Under the pieces are notes generated by a model. The model did no database searches. It saw nothing but the letters and a program-made list of their open reading frames with translations, and was not told where the DNA came from. This document shows, in pieces, positions 6,544 through 14,895 of a stretch of 18,039 nucleotides of DNA. The translations under genes were made by a program, and so were the position numbers. The stretch is from Bacteroidales bacterium (GTDB lineage Bacteria; Bacteroidota; Bacteroidia; Bacteroidales; Bacteroidaceae): NCBI GenBank assembly GCA_004558865.1, contig SFCY01000039.1:1-18039 (forward strand), given 5' to 3'. How positions within the stretch are numbered: position 1 is the stretch's first letter; each line of letters starts with the position of its first letter.

Positions 6544-8178
6544 TTAGAATCGATAGCCAAGGGTGAAGAGCAACTGATGGCGATTGTTCTTCACGCTGGT
6601 GGCTGAGGTTGCGTTGGTCTCACTGAAGGCCTTGCCCGAGTCGTCGGTGGTCGTAGCGGAAAGCGGAGCGAAGGGGTAGAAGTCGCCTTTCTGTGTGGAA
6701 TACTGGTAGGCGAAGTCGAGGGTGAACTTGCCCAGCACGTAGCCTAAGCCGCAGGTGATGCGGTTCAAGTCTTTCCAGTTGGTGTAGTCGTCCATGGAGG
6801 CATAGTAGCTGCCTTCCGACGGCAGGGTGTTGTCCTTGAAGCCGCTTTTCTTGTAGAGGCTTGACACATAGTTGTAACCCACGCGGATGGCCAAGTCCTT
6901 GATGGGCCTGTACTCAGCTCCCAACTTGAGCGTGCTGACTCCCTTGAGCGTGCGCTCGGTGTGGTTGTTCATCACCCTGTCGTTGTCGCTTGAGGAAGAC
7001 CACGTGCCCGACCAGTCATCGTAGTAGTCGTCTGTGTTGATTCGGCTCTTGATGGTCGAATAGTCGGCATACTCGTAGGTGGCACCGAGAGCGAGGTAAT
7101 TGCCCACCGTATGGCCCAAGCTGAAGCCGAAGCGCCAGGGCGTGAACACCTTGTAGTCGTAGCTTTCGCCACTGTGTCCCTCGTCGTAGGCACCCACGGA
7201 GGAGCCGTTGTTGAGAACGGTATAGTTCTCGGTGGTCAAGTCGTACCATGTTGGTGTGTGTACATAGAGGCCGATGCGGAAGGGAGACTCCTCGATGGGA
7301 CGGAAGATGGCGCCAAGCTTGATGTCGAATCCTGTGCCTGTAATCTTGCGGCTGTCGTTGATGGTGAGTTTTCCTGCGTCTTGGCCTGTGCTGTTGATGA
7401 GGCTTTCAGTGTAGACGCTGTTGCCCTTGTAGTGGACATCATAGAGTCCGAAAGTGACGCCGAGGAACACGCGGTCGTTGAGGTTGCCGCTGATGTTGAA
7501 GTCGTATTGGCCGATATAGCCCGTGTGGGCGCGGTCAAAGTTGTAGCGGCTGGCCTCGTTGTATCCCGCAGCACCCGTGGTGGGGTCTGTGATGAAGGCG
7601 TTCCAGAGCAGGTAGTCCAACTGCGTGAAGTTGGGCGACGTGTAGGAACTCGACGCATTCTCATAGCCAATGTATTCGCCTGTGGTGTTCTTGTCGATGA
7701 AGAATCCACCTTGGTTGACGTTGCCCAACATGTTCTTGATGTAGGAGTGCTTGCTGATGGAACCTCCGCGGAGACTGTTGTCGGCTGAGAGGATGAAGTC
7801 GAGGTTGCGGCTCTTGGTGTAGTTGAATCCGAAGTTGAGGAAGCTCTTTCTTCCCGAGCGTGTGGACCACACGAAGCCTACCTGGTCGAACGAGGCATTG
7901 GTGGTGTTGCCGTTGTCAAAGTCGTGGGCGTTGCTTTGGATTTGCAGTCCTGCCGAGATTCCTGCTGCCGAATGCTTGTAGAGGCCAATACCAGCGGGGT
8001 TCGTGCCCATTGTGGTCAGGTCTGCGCCCAAGGCCTCAAGTGCGCCGCCCATACCCACGTAGCGTGCTGTACCATTGAGGTCCTTTTGGGCTATCTTTGC
8101 GTTTTCGTAGGTCTCCTGGGCCATGGCAGGAGCCGTGGCCAAGAGAGCTGAACAGAGTATCAAATAAGTCTTTTTCAT
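6544..8178 (-). CDS. Outer-membrane transporter, OmpP1/FadL/TodX family
   Basis: The product has 544 residues. Residues 1-20 (MKKTYLILCSALLATAPAMA) are a signal peptide with cleavage before Gln21. The mature N terminus contains 'RYVGMGGALEALGADLTTMGTNPAGIG', the FadL/OmpP1 family N-terminal segment with its typical NPAG turn. The rest alternates in beta-strand fashion with many Tyr/Gly/Asn/Asp turns, and the chain ends LLFTLGYRF, with a terminal Phe as expected for a BAM-inserted barrel. FadL relatives import long-chain fatty acids or other hydrophobic molecules; the substrate here is unknown. It lies 38 bp downstream of the Trp/Tyr-rich gene, so probably on the same transcript, and ends at a strong terminator (6487-6517). 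TAACTTTT in the 38-bp gap is a near match to the -7 word. Confidence 0.88.
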   Translation of the reverse strand: MKKTYLILCSALLATAPAMAQETYENAKIAQKDLNGTARYVGMGGALEALGADLTTMGTNPAGIGLYKHSAAGISAGLQIQSNAHDFDNGNTTNASFDQVGFVWSTRSGRKSFLNFGFNYTKSRNLDFILSADNSLRGGSISKHSYIKNMLGNVNQGGFFIDKNTTGEYIGYENASSSYTSPNFTQLDYLLWNAFITDPTTGAAGYNEASRYNFDRAHTGYIGQYDFNISGNLNDRVFLGVTFGLYDVHYKGNSVYTESLINSTGQDAGKLTINDSRKITGTGFDIKLGAIFRPIEESPFRIGLYVHTPTWYDLTTENYTVLNNGSSVGAYDEGHSGESYDYKVFTPWRFGFSLGHTVGNYLALGATYEYADYSTIKSRINTDDYYDDWSGTWSSSSDNDRVMNNHTERTLKGVSTLKLGAEYRPIKDLAIRVGYNYVSSLYKKSGFKDNTLPSEGSYYASMDDYTNWKDLNRITCGLGYVLGKFTLDFAYQYSTQKGDFYPFAPLSATTTDDSGKAFSETNATSATSVKNNRHQLLFTLGYRF

Positions 8179-8216
8179 ATTCTGGGTTGATTTCTTTTAA
8201 AAGTTACACAATCGAT

Positions 8217-9098
8217 TTATCGGCGTCCGCCCATGCGCACGCCTCCGCCGCGTGAGCCGCCTCCGAACGAGCTGCTTGAGCGTGACGAAGAGGGGTAGGA
8301 GGCACGTGGGCTGCTGTTGCGCGAGCTGTTGCCGAAGGAGTTGTTGTCGTAGCTCTGATTGGACCTGTTTCCGCGGTAGCCCGAGAAGTTGCCGCTGCGG
8401 CTGCCTGTGGCTTCTGAGGCTGTGGCTCGCCCAGCCCATCCTCCATGGTTGCGTGTGCCGGTGGCGCCATAGCGGAAGTTGCCGCCGCCATTGTTGTGAT
8501 AGCCGGGGGCTCCCCAGTCCCAATACGTATAATAGTAGGGGCGTCCCCAATAGTAGGGCCATCCCCATCCGTAGCGGTCGAACCAGCCCCAGCGGGGATA
8601 ATAGCCGTAGTAGGGCCATCCCCAATTCCAGTAGCCGGCCATCCATGGGTCGCCCCATCCGTAATAGTCGTAGGTCCACCAATAGGGAGAGTACATGTAG
8701 TTGTAGCTCCAATAGGCGGGCCAGCCCCACCAGTCGAAGTCTATCATGCGGCTATAGCGGAAGTCGTTGTAGCTGTCATCATCGTAGTATCTGCTCCAAT
8801 TGGCCTCAGGCCCGTAGAACAGCGTGTCGACATAGCTGGTGTCGGCACCCACGCCTTGCAGGGTGATGATGTCGTTGCCCGAGCCGTCTATCTTTTGATA
8901 ATGGCTGCGGTACTTCCCCACGCGGTTATATTCGTCCACGTCGCGGCAAGCTTGGCCTGTGTATTCCCTGTTCTCGTTCACATAGTTTCTCTGAACAGGC
9001 TCTGGGTCTTTCGTCGGCGTGAAATACAAGTCGTCCTGGGCTGCCGCCCACTGGGCAGACAGAGTCAAAATGGATAAAACTAATAAAAGCCTTTTCAT
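8217..9098 (-). CDS. Secreted Trp/Tyr-rich low-complexity protein
   Basis: This encodes 293 residues with a signal peptide (MKRLLLVLSILTLSAQWAAA, 1-20). Residues 21-110 are ordinary acidic/polar sequence. Residues 121-200 are extraordinarily aromatic: 18 Trp and 21 Tyr in 80 positions, in loose GWPYYGYYPRWGW / GWPYYWGRPYYY units. Residues 201-293 are Gly/Ser/Asn/Arg-rich and probably disordered, ending GGRR. The DNA shows it: a 17-bp direct repeat TAGTAGGGCCATCCCCA at 8551-8567 and 8608-8624 (plus strand). The family is not identified. A surface, adhesive or self-associating role is inferred only from composition. A purine-rich AGGAG precedes the ATG by about ten bases. It is divergent from prmA and followed by the FadL-family gene. 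Confidence 0.8.
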   Translation of the reverse strand: MKRLLLVLSILTLSAQWAAAQDDLYFTPTKDPEPVQRNYVNENREYTGQACRDVDEYNRVGKYRSHYQKIDGSGNDIITLQGVGADTSYVDTLFYGPEANWSRYYDDDSYNDFRYSRMIDFDWWGWPAYWSYNYMYSPYWWTYDYYGWGDPWMAGYWNWGWPYYGYYPRWGWFDRYGWGWPYYWGRPYYYTYWDWGAPGYHNNGGGNFRYGATGTRNHGGWAGRATASEATGSRSGNFSGYRGNRSNQSYDNNSFGNSSRNSSPRASYPSSSRSSSSFGGGSRGGGVRMGGRR

Positions 9099-9238
9099 AT
9101 CTTGTTCTCCTATATTTGTTGTTGTATCTGCTTTGTATCACATTTCTTGGCGAAGAGGCAGGTGCGCGTTCCTCTCCTTTGTCGGGTCGGTTGGGCGCAC
9201 GTCCGGCAATAAGTCGGAACTCCTATGCATTCACGCTA

Positions 9239-9246
9239 CAAAAATA
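9239..9246 (-). promoter_or_regulatory. -7 promoter candidate for the Trp/Tyr-rich gene
   Basis: Minus-strand TATTTTTG matches TAnnTTTG, placing a start near 9235 and a leader of about 135 bases. A second identical word sits at 9262-9269 on the same strand, 15 bases upstream, so one or both could be used; the upstream word's own TTTG is too close to serve as a standard -33 box. Confidence 0.4.
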
Positions 9247-9311
9247 TATTTAAATGTGATGCAAAAATACGGATTTTCCCTAATCCGTGGTAGGTTTTTC
9301 CCTATTTTTTT

Positions 9312-9319
9312 TAATTTTG
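9312..9319 (+). promoter_or_regulatory. -7 promoter element for prmA
   Basis: TAATTTTG matches TAnnTTTG, 21 bases before the prmA ATG at 9341, predicting a leader of roughly 17 bases. No convincing -33 TTTG is seen. With the minus-strand words at 9239-9269 it makes the 242-bp gap 9099-9340 a divergent promoter region. Confidence 0.5.
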
Positions 9320-9340
9320 CAGTAAAAAATAGTAAAAGAC

Positions 9341-10213
9341 ATGAAATACAAGGCTGTTCATTTTGTGATTGAGACACCATCGAGAGGCTCTCTGGCAGTT
9401 ATGCGCGACTTGGTGGCCGCTGCGGCCGGCGAGGCTGGCTTCGAGGCTTTTGAGGACACCGACGACGGTTGTATGGGCTATGTCCAGGAACGGCTCCTCG
9501 ACAAGGAGCTGTTGGCGGAAAAATTGGAAGAGCTTGACATTCCCGACTGCAAGGTGGGTTATACCATTAGTAGCGTGGAGGACAAGGACTGGAATGCCGA
9601 CTGGGAGCAACAAGGCTTTGCGCCCATCACCATCGGTGGGCGCATGGTGGTCTATGACAAGACGCATACTTCTGACTCGGACCTGGAGCGGATGAATGCT
9701 CCCATCAAGATAGGCATCGAGGCCCGACAGGCTTTTGGCACAGGAACCCATGAGACCACGCGCATGGTATTGGCCATGCTTTCTCGTCTTGATGTGCGAG
9801 GCAAGCGTCTTCTCGACTGTGGATGTGGCACTGGAATATTGGGAATTGCCGCCTCCAAATTGGGCGCCAAGGAGGTGGTGGCCTACGACATCGATGAATG
9901 GAGCGTGGAGAATGCCAAGCACAACGCTGCCATCAACCATGTGGACAACCTTGAGGTGTTTTTGGGTGATGCCCATATCCTGTCACATATCAACGGGATG
10001 TTTGATGTGGTGATGGCCAACATCAACCGCAACATCCTGCTCCAAGATATGGATACCTTCTGCAGTGTGTTGCCTGCGGGCGGTAGTCTCATCATCAGTG
10101 GCTTCTTTGAGCAGGACATTCCCACGCTCGCCGCTAAGGCCTCGGCCTTGGGATTGAGTGAGACGGGTCGGAAAAAGGATGGCCAATGGTGCTGCCTGCT
10201 CTATAATTCATAA
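9341..10213 (+). CDS. prmA: Ribosomal protein L11 methyltransferase
   Basis: Length 290 residues, normal for PrmA. The N-terminal domain (1-~110) is the L11-recognition part. The methyltransferase domain shows AFGTGTHETT (131-140), a PrmA hallmark; LLDCGCGTGILGIAASKLGA (157-176), the SAM-binding glycine loop; AYDIDEWSVENAKHN (181-195), with acidic residues contacting the SAM ribose; and MANINRNILL (225-234), the catalytic-loop motif. The enzyme trimethylates lysines and the N terminus of ribosomal protein L11 in the cytosol. The gene is a lone plus-strand gene between two minus-strand units, with its own -7 word at 9312-9319. It is intact. Confidence 0.95.
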   Translation: MKYKAVHFVIETPSRGSLAVMRDLVAAAAGEAGFEAFEDTDDGCMGYVQERLLDKELLAEKLEELDIPDCKVGYTISSVEDKDWNADWEQQGFAPITIGGRMVVYDKTHTSDSDLERMNAPIKIGIEARQAFGTGTHETTRMVLAMLSRLDVRGKRLLDCGCGTGILGIAASKLGAKEVVAYDIDEWSVENAKHNAAINHVDNLEVFLGDAHILSHINGMFDVVMANINRNILLQDMDTFCSVLPAGGSLIISGFFEQDIPTLAAKASALGLSETGRKKDGQWCCLLYNS

Positions 10214-10265
10214 TGCATACTCCGGTATTGCATCAAGGGTGACTTCTCCAGTCTCCTCTTGGCAT

Positions 10266-10294
10266 CCTTGCAGCGCATTGTGCATTTTGCAAGG
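10266..10294. terminator. Hairpin between convergent prmA and GT-like gene
   Basis: CCTTGCA (10266-10272) and TGCAAGG (10288-10294) can form a perfect 7-bp stem around a 15-base loop in the 83-bp convergent gap. No T-tract follows on either side, so it is only a weak bidirectional terminator candidate. Confidence 0.3.
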
Positions 10295-10296
10295 CT

Positions 10297-11148
10297 TCAC
10301 GCGAGTTCTATTCTTTCCTTTATCTTTTTCGTCACGTTGTCGTTGAGCGGGGGCAAGGGCATGAAGCCTTCGGTCAGCCCGTCGGTCTCACTCATAATCT
10401 GCTCCAAGCGCGACATCCACTTGTCCCACTTCATCTGCCGCAGGATGTCGTTCATCTCGTCTTCGTTGTAGTCGGTTTGGACCATCGTCTGGCACAAATC
10501 GGTCAGCGACTCGTGGGGAATGCACCCTTGATGGAGCTGGTGGCGGACATAGAGCATCTTAAAGAGCACCGAGGTTATGCCCTCGCTGTCTTTCCATTTG
10601 GAGATGTCGTTGTTGATTCTCTCCCTTACCTTTGCATCGAATTCCGCCACTGCTTGCTGGTAGATGGCCAACATCGATGCAGCCAATTCGTCGGCGCTGA
10701 TGGTGTTGCTGATGACGGGATTGGCAAATACCTCCATCCGCTGTGGCTTTTTCATGGCCTCGATACTCTTGCGCTCCTTGTCGCTCCATGCGAAAACCAC
10801 TTCCGATTGGGCTATCATGCTCTTTTGGCCCGGCAAGAGGGCGATGCGCTTTTGCGGCGGCAGCACCTCCTTGTTCCAGTCCAACAGTCCGCCTACGGGG
10901 GAAAAGACCACGGGTATCGTGCGGCGATGGGCCTTGGAAAGAAACTTTGCCGCCGCCGAGTCCCATGCGCCGAAGACGTGGACCAGGTGGGGAGTGGACT
11001 CCGGGTGGGAGTCGGACAAGGGCAGAGAGGAAGAGCAGACCATCCCAACGCCCTCAGCTTCGGCCATTCTTGCGGCCAGCAGCTGTGCCAACTTTCGCCC
11101 CACATGCTCCTTGGGCAGGGAAGGTGCGATGTAGTATCTTATTCTCAT
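10297..11148 (-). CDS. Glycosyltransferase-like protein of unknown function
   Basis: A protein of 283 residues. The start at 11148 (MRIRYYIAPS) is chosen because the frame upstream to 11280 overlaps the GT2 gene and is low-complexity. The N-terminal ~150 residues resemble part of a GT-B (GT4-like) glycosyltransferase: 'LVHVFGAWDSAAAKFLSKAHRRTIPVVFSPVGGLLDW' (55-91) and 'VVFAWSDKERKSIEAMK..RMEVFANPV' (117-145) follow the order of acceptor-side loop and inter-domain linker. The usual C-terminal sugar-nucleotide domain with its E-x7-E motif is absent, replaced by a helical region ('NDISKWKDSEGITSVLFKMLYVRHQ', 'DYNEDEMNDILRQMKWDKWM'). It may be a regulator or partner rather than an active enzyme. 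It follows the GT2 gene by seven bases, so the two are surely cotranscribed. Confidence 0.6.
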   Translation of the reverse strand: MRIRYYIAPSLPKEHVGRKLAQLLAARMAEAEGVGMVCSSSLPLSDSHPESTPHLVHVFGAWDSAAAKFLSKAHRRTIPVVFSPVGGLLDWNKEVLPPQKRIALLPGQKSMIAQSEVVFAWSDKERKSIEAMKKPQRMEVFANPVISNTISADELAASMLAIYQQAVAEFDAKVRERINNDISKWKDSEGITSVLFKMLYVRHQLHQGCIPHESLTDLCQTMVQTDYNEDEMNDILRQMKWDKWMSRLEQIMSETDGLTEGFMPLPPLNDNVTKKIKERIELA

Positions 11149-11155
11149 GGCTGAG

Positions 11156-12388
11156 CTATTGTTTGTGGGTGGTGAAGTCGAGCTTGTTGGCGTGCCAGAA
11201 CCTAAATTGCATGGCCATCCGCGACCATAGTATGCGCAACTGGTAGAAGTAGAGGCTCGAAGTGGAGAGGCCTTCGTCAAAAGGTTTCACGGCCGAACGG
11301 CTCACGACAGTGTTGACAATGACGTTGGCTATCAGTGCGCAGGCCGTGATTCCCAATCCCATCCATTCTTGCATGCAGCCCATCACAGCCGTGGCGGCGA
11401 GAAGGAGCAGCAGCGTGGCATGTAGAGCCGTTTGGTCGAGGGCATAGAGGAGGCTGAGTCCTTTTCGCCGGCACAGCTTGGGGCGTGAGGCAATGGCGAA
11501 AAGGTGCTTGTCGCGCCATGTCTTCTTGTTGGGCTTGTCCTCTATCATCCATGCGTCGGGACTCAGCACGAGTGCCGTGCCTCCAGGCCTGGCGTATTTG
11601 TTCACTATGAAGTCGTATTCTCCCCGAATCAGTTCAAGGTTGCCTTTGTAGCCTTCCTGTTCGAGAAACTCTGCCTTGCGAAACATCAGGTTGCTCGGCA
11701 GGGTGCGGCAGGCCGTGCCCCCCAGCGCGCGTCTCATCAGATAGAAGGCCGTTTGGATGCGCTCGAACCGCATGAAGCCGGGCGTGTCTTGGTTGTAGCA
11801 GGTATATCCGACGACTAAATTCTTGTCTTCGGTCGCCTTGCTGGCCATCTTTCTCAGCCACTGGTCGCTTGCCGGACTGCAGAAGGGGTCGGTCAGCAGC
11901 ACCCATTCTGTTTTGGCTGCCTTCACTCCCAAGGTCACTCCCAGCTTCTTTCTGCTCATGTATCGGCTGGAAGAGGGCAGGAGGATGTAATAGAGTTGGG
12001 CGTTGACGGCAGAGAGCTTGATGTTCTCGTTGCCGTCGATGGCTGTCTCGGAAGCGGCCGACTGGCTCCCGGCGAACCGCTTCAGCACGTCGACCGTGTC
12101 GTTGTCCGACTTGTCGGCCACCACAATGACCCTGAAGCCCGCCGGATAGTCTTGGTGGAGAAACTTGGGCAGGTTGCGCTCCAGGTCCTCGGCGTTGTCG
12201 TGGGTGGTGATGACCACGGTCATGGGCTGCAGCTCTTGTGGCTCTTCTTCGGCGGCAGTGTTGGCGCCCTCATGTAGTAGGCTGACGATTCCCCTCTTTC
12301 TGAAGAACGGGCTCAACAAAGGAGCCAGAAGAGCCACTGTCATCAGCAGGCCACAGATGATGAGGATGTTGATATTGATGGCAATCAT
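11156..12388 (-). CDS. Membrane glycosyltransferase family 2 protein with degenerate DxD
   Basis: This protein has 410 residues. One membrane segment lies at about 7-27, and two more at about 322-341 and 345-363. The GT2 domain starts MTVVITTHDNAEDLERNLPKFLHQDYP (56-82). The metal-binding position reads LLTDPFCSPASDQWL (164-178): where many GT2 enzymes have D-A-D, this has D-P-F, so the second Asp is lost. GEYDFIVNKYARPGG (256-270) is the acceptor/base region. Substrate unknown; a membrane-facing polysaccharide or lipid-linked role is inferred. It starts six bases after lysA ends and precedes the GT-like gene by seven bases. Activity is uncertain because of the altered DxD. Confidence 0.8.
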   Translation of the reverse strand: MIAININILIICGLLMTVALLAPLLSPFFRKRGIVSLLHEGANTAAEEEPQELQPMTVVITTHDNAEDLERNLPKFLHQDYPAGFRVIVVADKSDNDTVDVLKRFAGSQSAASETAIDGNENIKLSAVNAQLYYILLPSSSRYMSRKKLGVTLGVKAAKTEWVLLTDPFCSPASDQWLRKMASKATEDKNLVVGYTCYNQDTPGFMRFERIQTAFYLMRRALGGTACRTLPSNLMFRKAEFLEQEGYKGNLELIRGEYDFIVNKYARPGGTALVLSPDAWMIEDKPNKKTWRDKHLFAIASRPKLCRRKGLSLLYALDQTALHATLLLLLAATAVMGCMQEWMGLGITACALIANVIVNTVVSRSAVKPFDEGLSTSSLYFYQLRILWSRMAMQFRFWHANKLDFTTHKQ

Positions 12389-12394
12389 ATTGTG

Positions 12395-13564
12395 TTATGC
12401 TTGTAGGAGGTCTTCTGTAAGATAGCCTTTCGGCAGCGGACGGCAATTGTATTGGCTGGCCATGATCTCACCGTAGGCGCCCGCCGAACGGATGGCGATC
12501 AGGTCGCCGCGCTGGGTTTCGTTGAGGTCGATATGCTTGCCGAACACATCGCTCGACTCGCAGATTGGCCCCACCACGTCGTAGGTGGCCAAAGGCTTTT
12601 CGCTCGAAATGTTTTCTATCTTGTGGTAGGCCTGGTAGAGGGCGGGACGTATCAGGTCGCTCATTCCCGCATCCACGATGACAAACTTCTTGTTGACGCC
12701 ATGCTTCACGTAGAGCGTCTGTGTGATGAGGCTTCCCATCTGGGCCACGACGGCGCGTCCCAATTCGAAGTGCACCTGCTGCTCGCCCCACAAGTGCAGG
12801 TGGCGTGCGAAGGTCTGGAAGTAGCTCTTGAAGTCGGGAATGGGATTCTTTTCGGGGTCGGTGTAGTCTACGCCCAATCCGCCTCCTACGTTGACGATTC
12901 TCGCCTTGATGTTGCGCTGCCTCAGTTGCGACTGGATGTCGTTGATGCGGTTGCAGAGAGCCACGAAGTCTAACATGTCAAGTATCTGGCTGCCAATGTG
13001 GAAGTGGATTCCGATGAAGTGGATGTTTGGCATCTTTCGGGCTTCTTCTATTGCAGGAAACAGGTCGCACAGGGCAATGCCGAACTTGTTCTCTGCCAGC
13101 CCGGTGGTGATGTTTTTGTGGGTGTGGGCACGCACGTCGGGGATCACGCGCAGACAGATGTCGGCCACTTTGCCCGCCTTTCCGGCAAGGTCGTTGATGA
13201 CCTCCAGCTCGGCCAGACTCTCCACGTTGAAGCAAAGGATGCCTTTTTCCAGACCAAGATTGATTTCCCAGTCTTTCTTGCCCACTCCCGCGTAGACAAT
13301 GCCCTTGGCGGAGAATCCTGCGTCGAGTGCGGCCTTGATCTCGCCTCCGCTCACGCAGTCGGCCCCCATTCCGTAGCTGGCGATGAGCCGCAGCACTTTG
13401 GGATTGGCATTGGCCTTCACCGCATAGTGTACGGCGAAGCCCTCATGCCTTGCAGCCTCCTCCTTGATGGTCTGTAGGGTTTTCGCCAGCAGCTGGGTGT
13501 CATAATAATAGAAGGGAGTTTCCATTTTGCGGAAACTCTCTACTGGAAAAGAACCTTTCGTCAT
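12395..13564 (-). CDS. lysA: Diaminopimelate decarboxylase
   Basis: The protein has 389 residues, short-normal for LysA. The PLP lysine is Lys50 in HYAVKANANP (46-55). Further landmarks: HIGSQ (189-193), GGGLGVDY (227-234, PLP phosphate loop), ELGR (267-270, where EPGR is commoner), VDAGMSDLIRPALY (297-310), CESSDVF (335-341, substrate/dimer loop with Cys335) and AGAYG (361-365). It decarboxylates meso-DAP to lysine, the last lysine step. The start at 13564 (MTKGSFPVESF) overlaps the lysC stop as ATGA (13561-13564); the longer open frame upstream overlaps lysC and is rejected. Confidence 0.95.
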   Translation of the reverse strand: MTKGSFPVESFRKMETPFYYYDTQLLAKTLQTIKEEAARHEGFAVHYAVKANANPKVLRLIASYGMGADCVSGGEIKAALDAGFSAKGIVYAGVGKKDWEINLGLEKGILCFNVESLAELEVINDLAGKAGKVADICLRVIPDVRAHTHKNITTGLAENKFGIALCDLFPAIEEARKMPNIHFIGIHFHIGSQILDMLDFVALCNRINDIQSQLRQRNIKARIVNVGGGLGVDYTDPEKNPIPDFKSYFQTFARHLHLWGEQQVHFELGRAVVAQMGSLITQTLYVKHGVNKKFVIVDAGMSDLIRPALYQAYHKIENISSEKPLATYDVVGPICESSDVFGKHIDLNETQRGDLIAIRSAGAYGEIMASQYNCRPLPKGYLTEDLLQA

Positions 13565-14895
13565 TTGGCTGAATCGTCCTTGTTGAATAAAACGTCGCTC
13601 AGGTTTTGCAGGGCCTTCTTCTTGTCTGCCTCCCTTATCAGGAACGAGATGTTGTAGTTGCTGCCTCCGTAGGAGATCATTCTCACGGGGATGTTCTTCA
13701 TGGCGTCGGTGGCCAAGGTCTCGAATCCCACGTTGCTCCAGTCCAAGTCGCCCACCACGCAGACGATGCACATGCCGGTGTCTACAGCAACGGTGCCGTA
13801 TTTCTTCAGCTCGTCCACGATCTCGTCCAGGTGGGTGGCATTGTCGATGCTCATGCTCACGCCCACTTCTGAGGTGGCAATCATGTCGATGGGTGTCTGG
13901 TAGCTCTCAAAGATGTCGAACACCTTGCGCAGGAAGCCGGCTGCGCCCAACATACGGCTCGACTTGATTTTTATGGCTGTGATGTTGCCCTTGGCAGCCA
14001 CGGCCTTGATCTTGCCGCGCACAATCACGTTGTCGATGATAGTTCCCTCCGCGTCGGGAGCCATGGTGTTCTTCAGCCTCACGGGTATGCCCGCATACTT
14101 GGCGGGCTGCACGCACGTGGGGTGGAGGATCTTGGCTCCGAAGTAGGCCAGTTCTGCCGCCTCCTCGAAATTGAGTTGCCTCACGGCCTCTGTGTGGTCC
14201 ACCACTCTCGGGTCGTTGTTGTGCATTCCGTCGATGTCGGTCCAGATTTGGATCTCCTCAGCTCCCATGGCTGCGCCGATGAGCGAGGCTGTGTAGTCGC
14301 TGCCCCCGCGTTCGAGGTTGTCTATCTCACCGTAGGCGTTGCGGCAGATGAAACCCTGGGTGACGTAGATTTGGTGGCCTTTGTTCTCGGCCATGCAGGA
14401 GCCGAGCTTCTCCTTGATATACTGTAGGTCGGGTTCGGCGTTCTTGTCGGTGCGCATGAAGTCCAACGCATTGAGCAACACTGCGTTGACACCCGTTTCT
14501 TGAAGATAATTCACGGCCAAGTTGGTGGATATGATCTCTCCTTGGCCAACGATGGCTTTCTCCTCGAAGCTTGTGAAGAAGTCCTTAGTGAAGGATCGCA
14601 GGTATTCAAACTCTCCCTTGAGGAAGTCCACGGCCTTCTGCTTGCGCTCGTCGGTGGCAAACAGCTCGTCGGCCACTTTCATGTACTTCTCCTCCAGGCG
14701 GTTGATCATCTCTGAGGCGCCTTCCTGGTTTTTCTTATAGAGATAGTCTGTTATCTCGATGAGCGAGTTGGTGGTTCCGCTCATGGCAGAGAGAACGACA
14801 AATGTGGGTTCTCCGGATTTTGTTACGAGTTTGCACACATTCTTGATTCTTTCGGGTGAACCAACAGAGGTGCCTCCAAATTTCATTACTTTCAT
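13561..14895 (-). CDS. lysC: Aspartate kinase, monofunctional, LysC type
   Basis: A 444-residue monofunctional aspartokinase. KFGGTSVGS (5-13) is the kinase N-terminal motif; NLERGGSDYTA (193-203) and WTDIDGMHNNDP (218-229) line the active site; FGAKILHP (252-259) follows. Paired ACT domains fill about 300-440, with TSEVGVSMSID (341-351) in the expected lysine-binding position. It makes beta-aspartyl phosphate; physical linkage to lysA and this motif suggest the lysine-controlled isoform. It overlaps lysA by ATGA and lies 92 bp after the FtsE-like gene, with no -7 word of its own in that gap, so it is probably read through from it. Confidence 0.95.
   Translation of the reverse strand: MKVMKFGGTSVGSPERIKNVCKLVTKSGEPTFVVLSAMSGTTNSLIEITDYLYKKNQEGASEMINRLEEKYMKVADELFATDERKQKAVDFLKGEFEYLRSFTKDFFTSFEEKAIVGQGEIISTNLAVNYLQETGVNAVLLNALDFMRTDKNAEPDLQYIKEKLGSCMAENKGHQIYVTQGFICRNAYGEIDNLERGGSDYTASLIGAAMGAEEIQIWTDIDGMHNNDPRVVDHTEAVRQLNFEEAAELAYFGAKILHPTCVQPAKYAGIPVRLKNTMAPDAEGTIIDNVIVRGKIKAVAAKGNITAIKIKSSRMLGAAGFLRKVFDIFESYQTPIDMIATSEVGVSMSIDNATHLDEIVDELKKYGTVAVDTGMCIVCVVGDLDWSNVGFETLATDAMKNIPVRMISYGGSNYNISFLIREADKKKALQNLSDVLFNKDDSAK

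Noticed and set aside
6234..6560. 109-residue N-terminal extension of ThrA
   Set aside because: The sequence crosses the upstream gene's terminator and promoter words and is unlike protein; homology begins at 6233.
12395..13771. Extended LysA reaching 13771
   Set aside because: The extra 69 residues overlap lysC out of frame; the ATG at 13564 couples exactly to the lysC stop.
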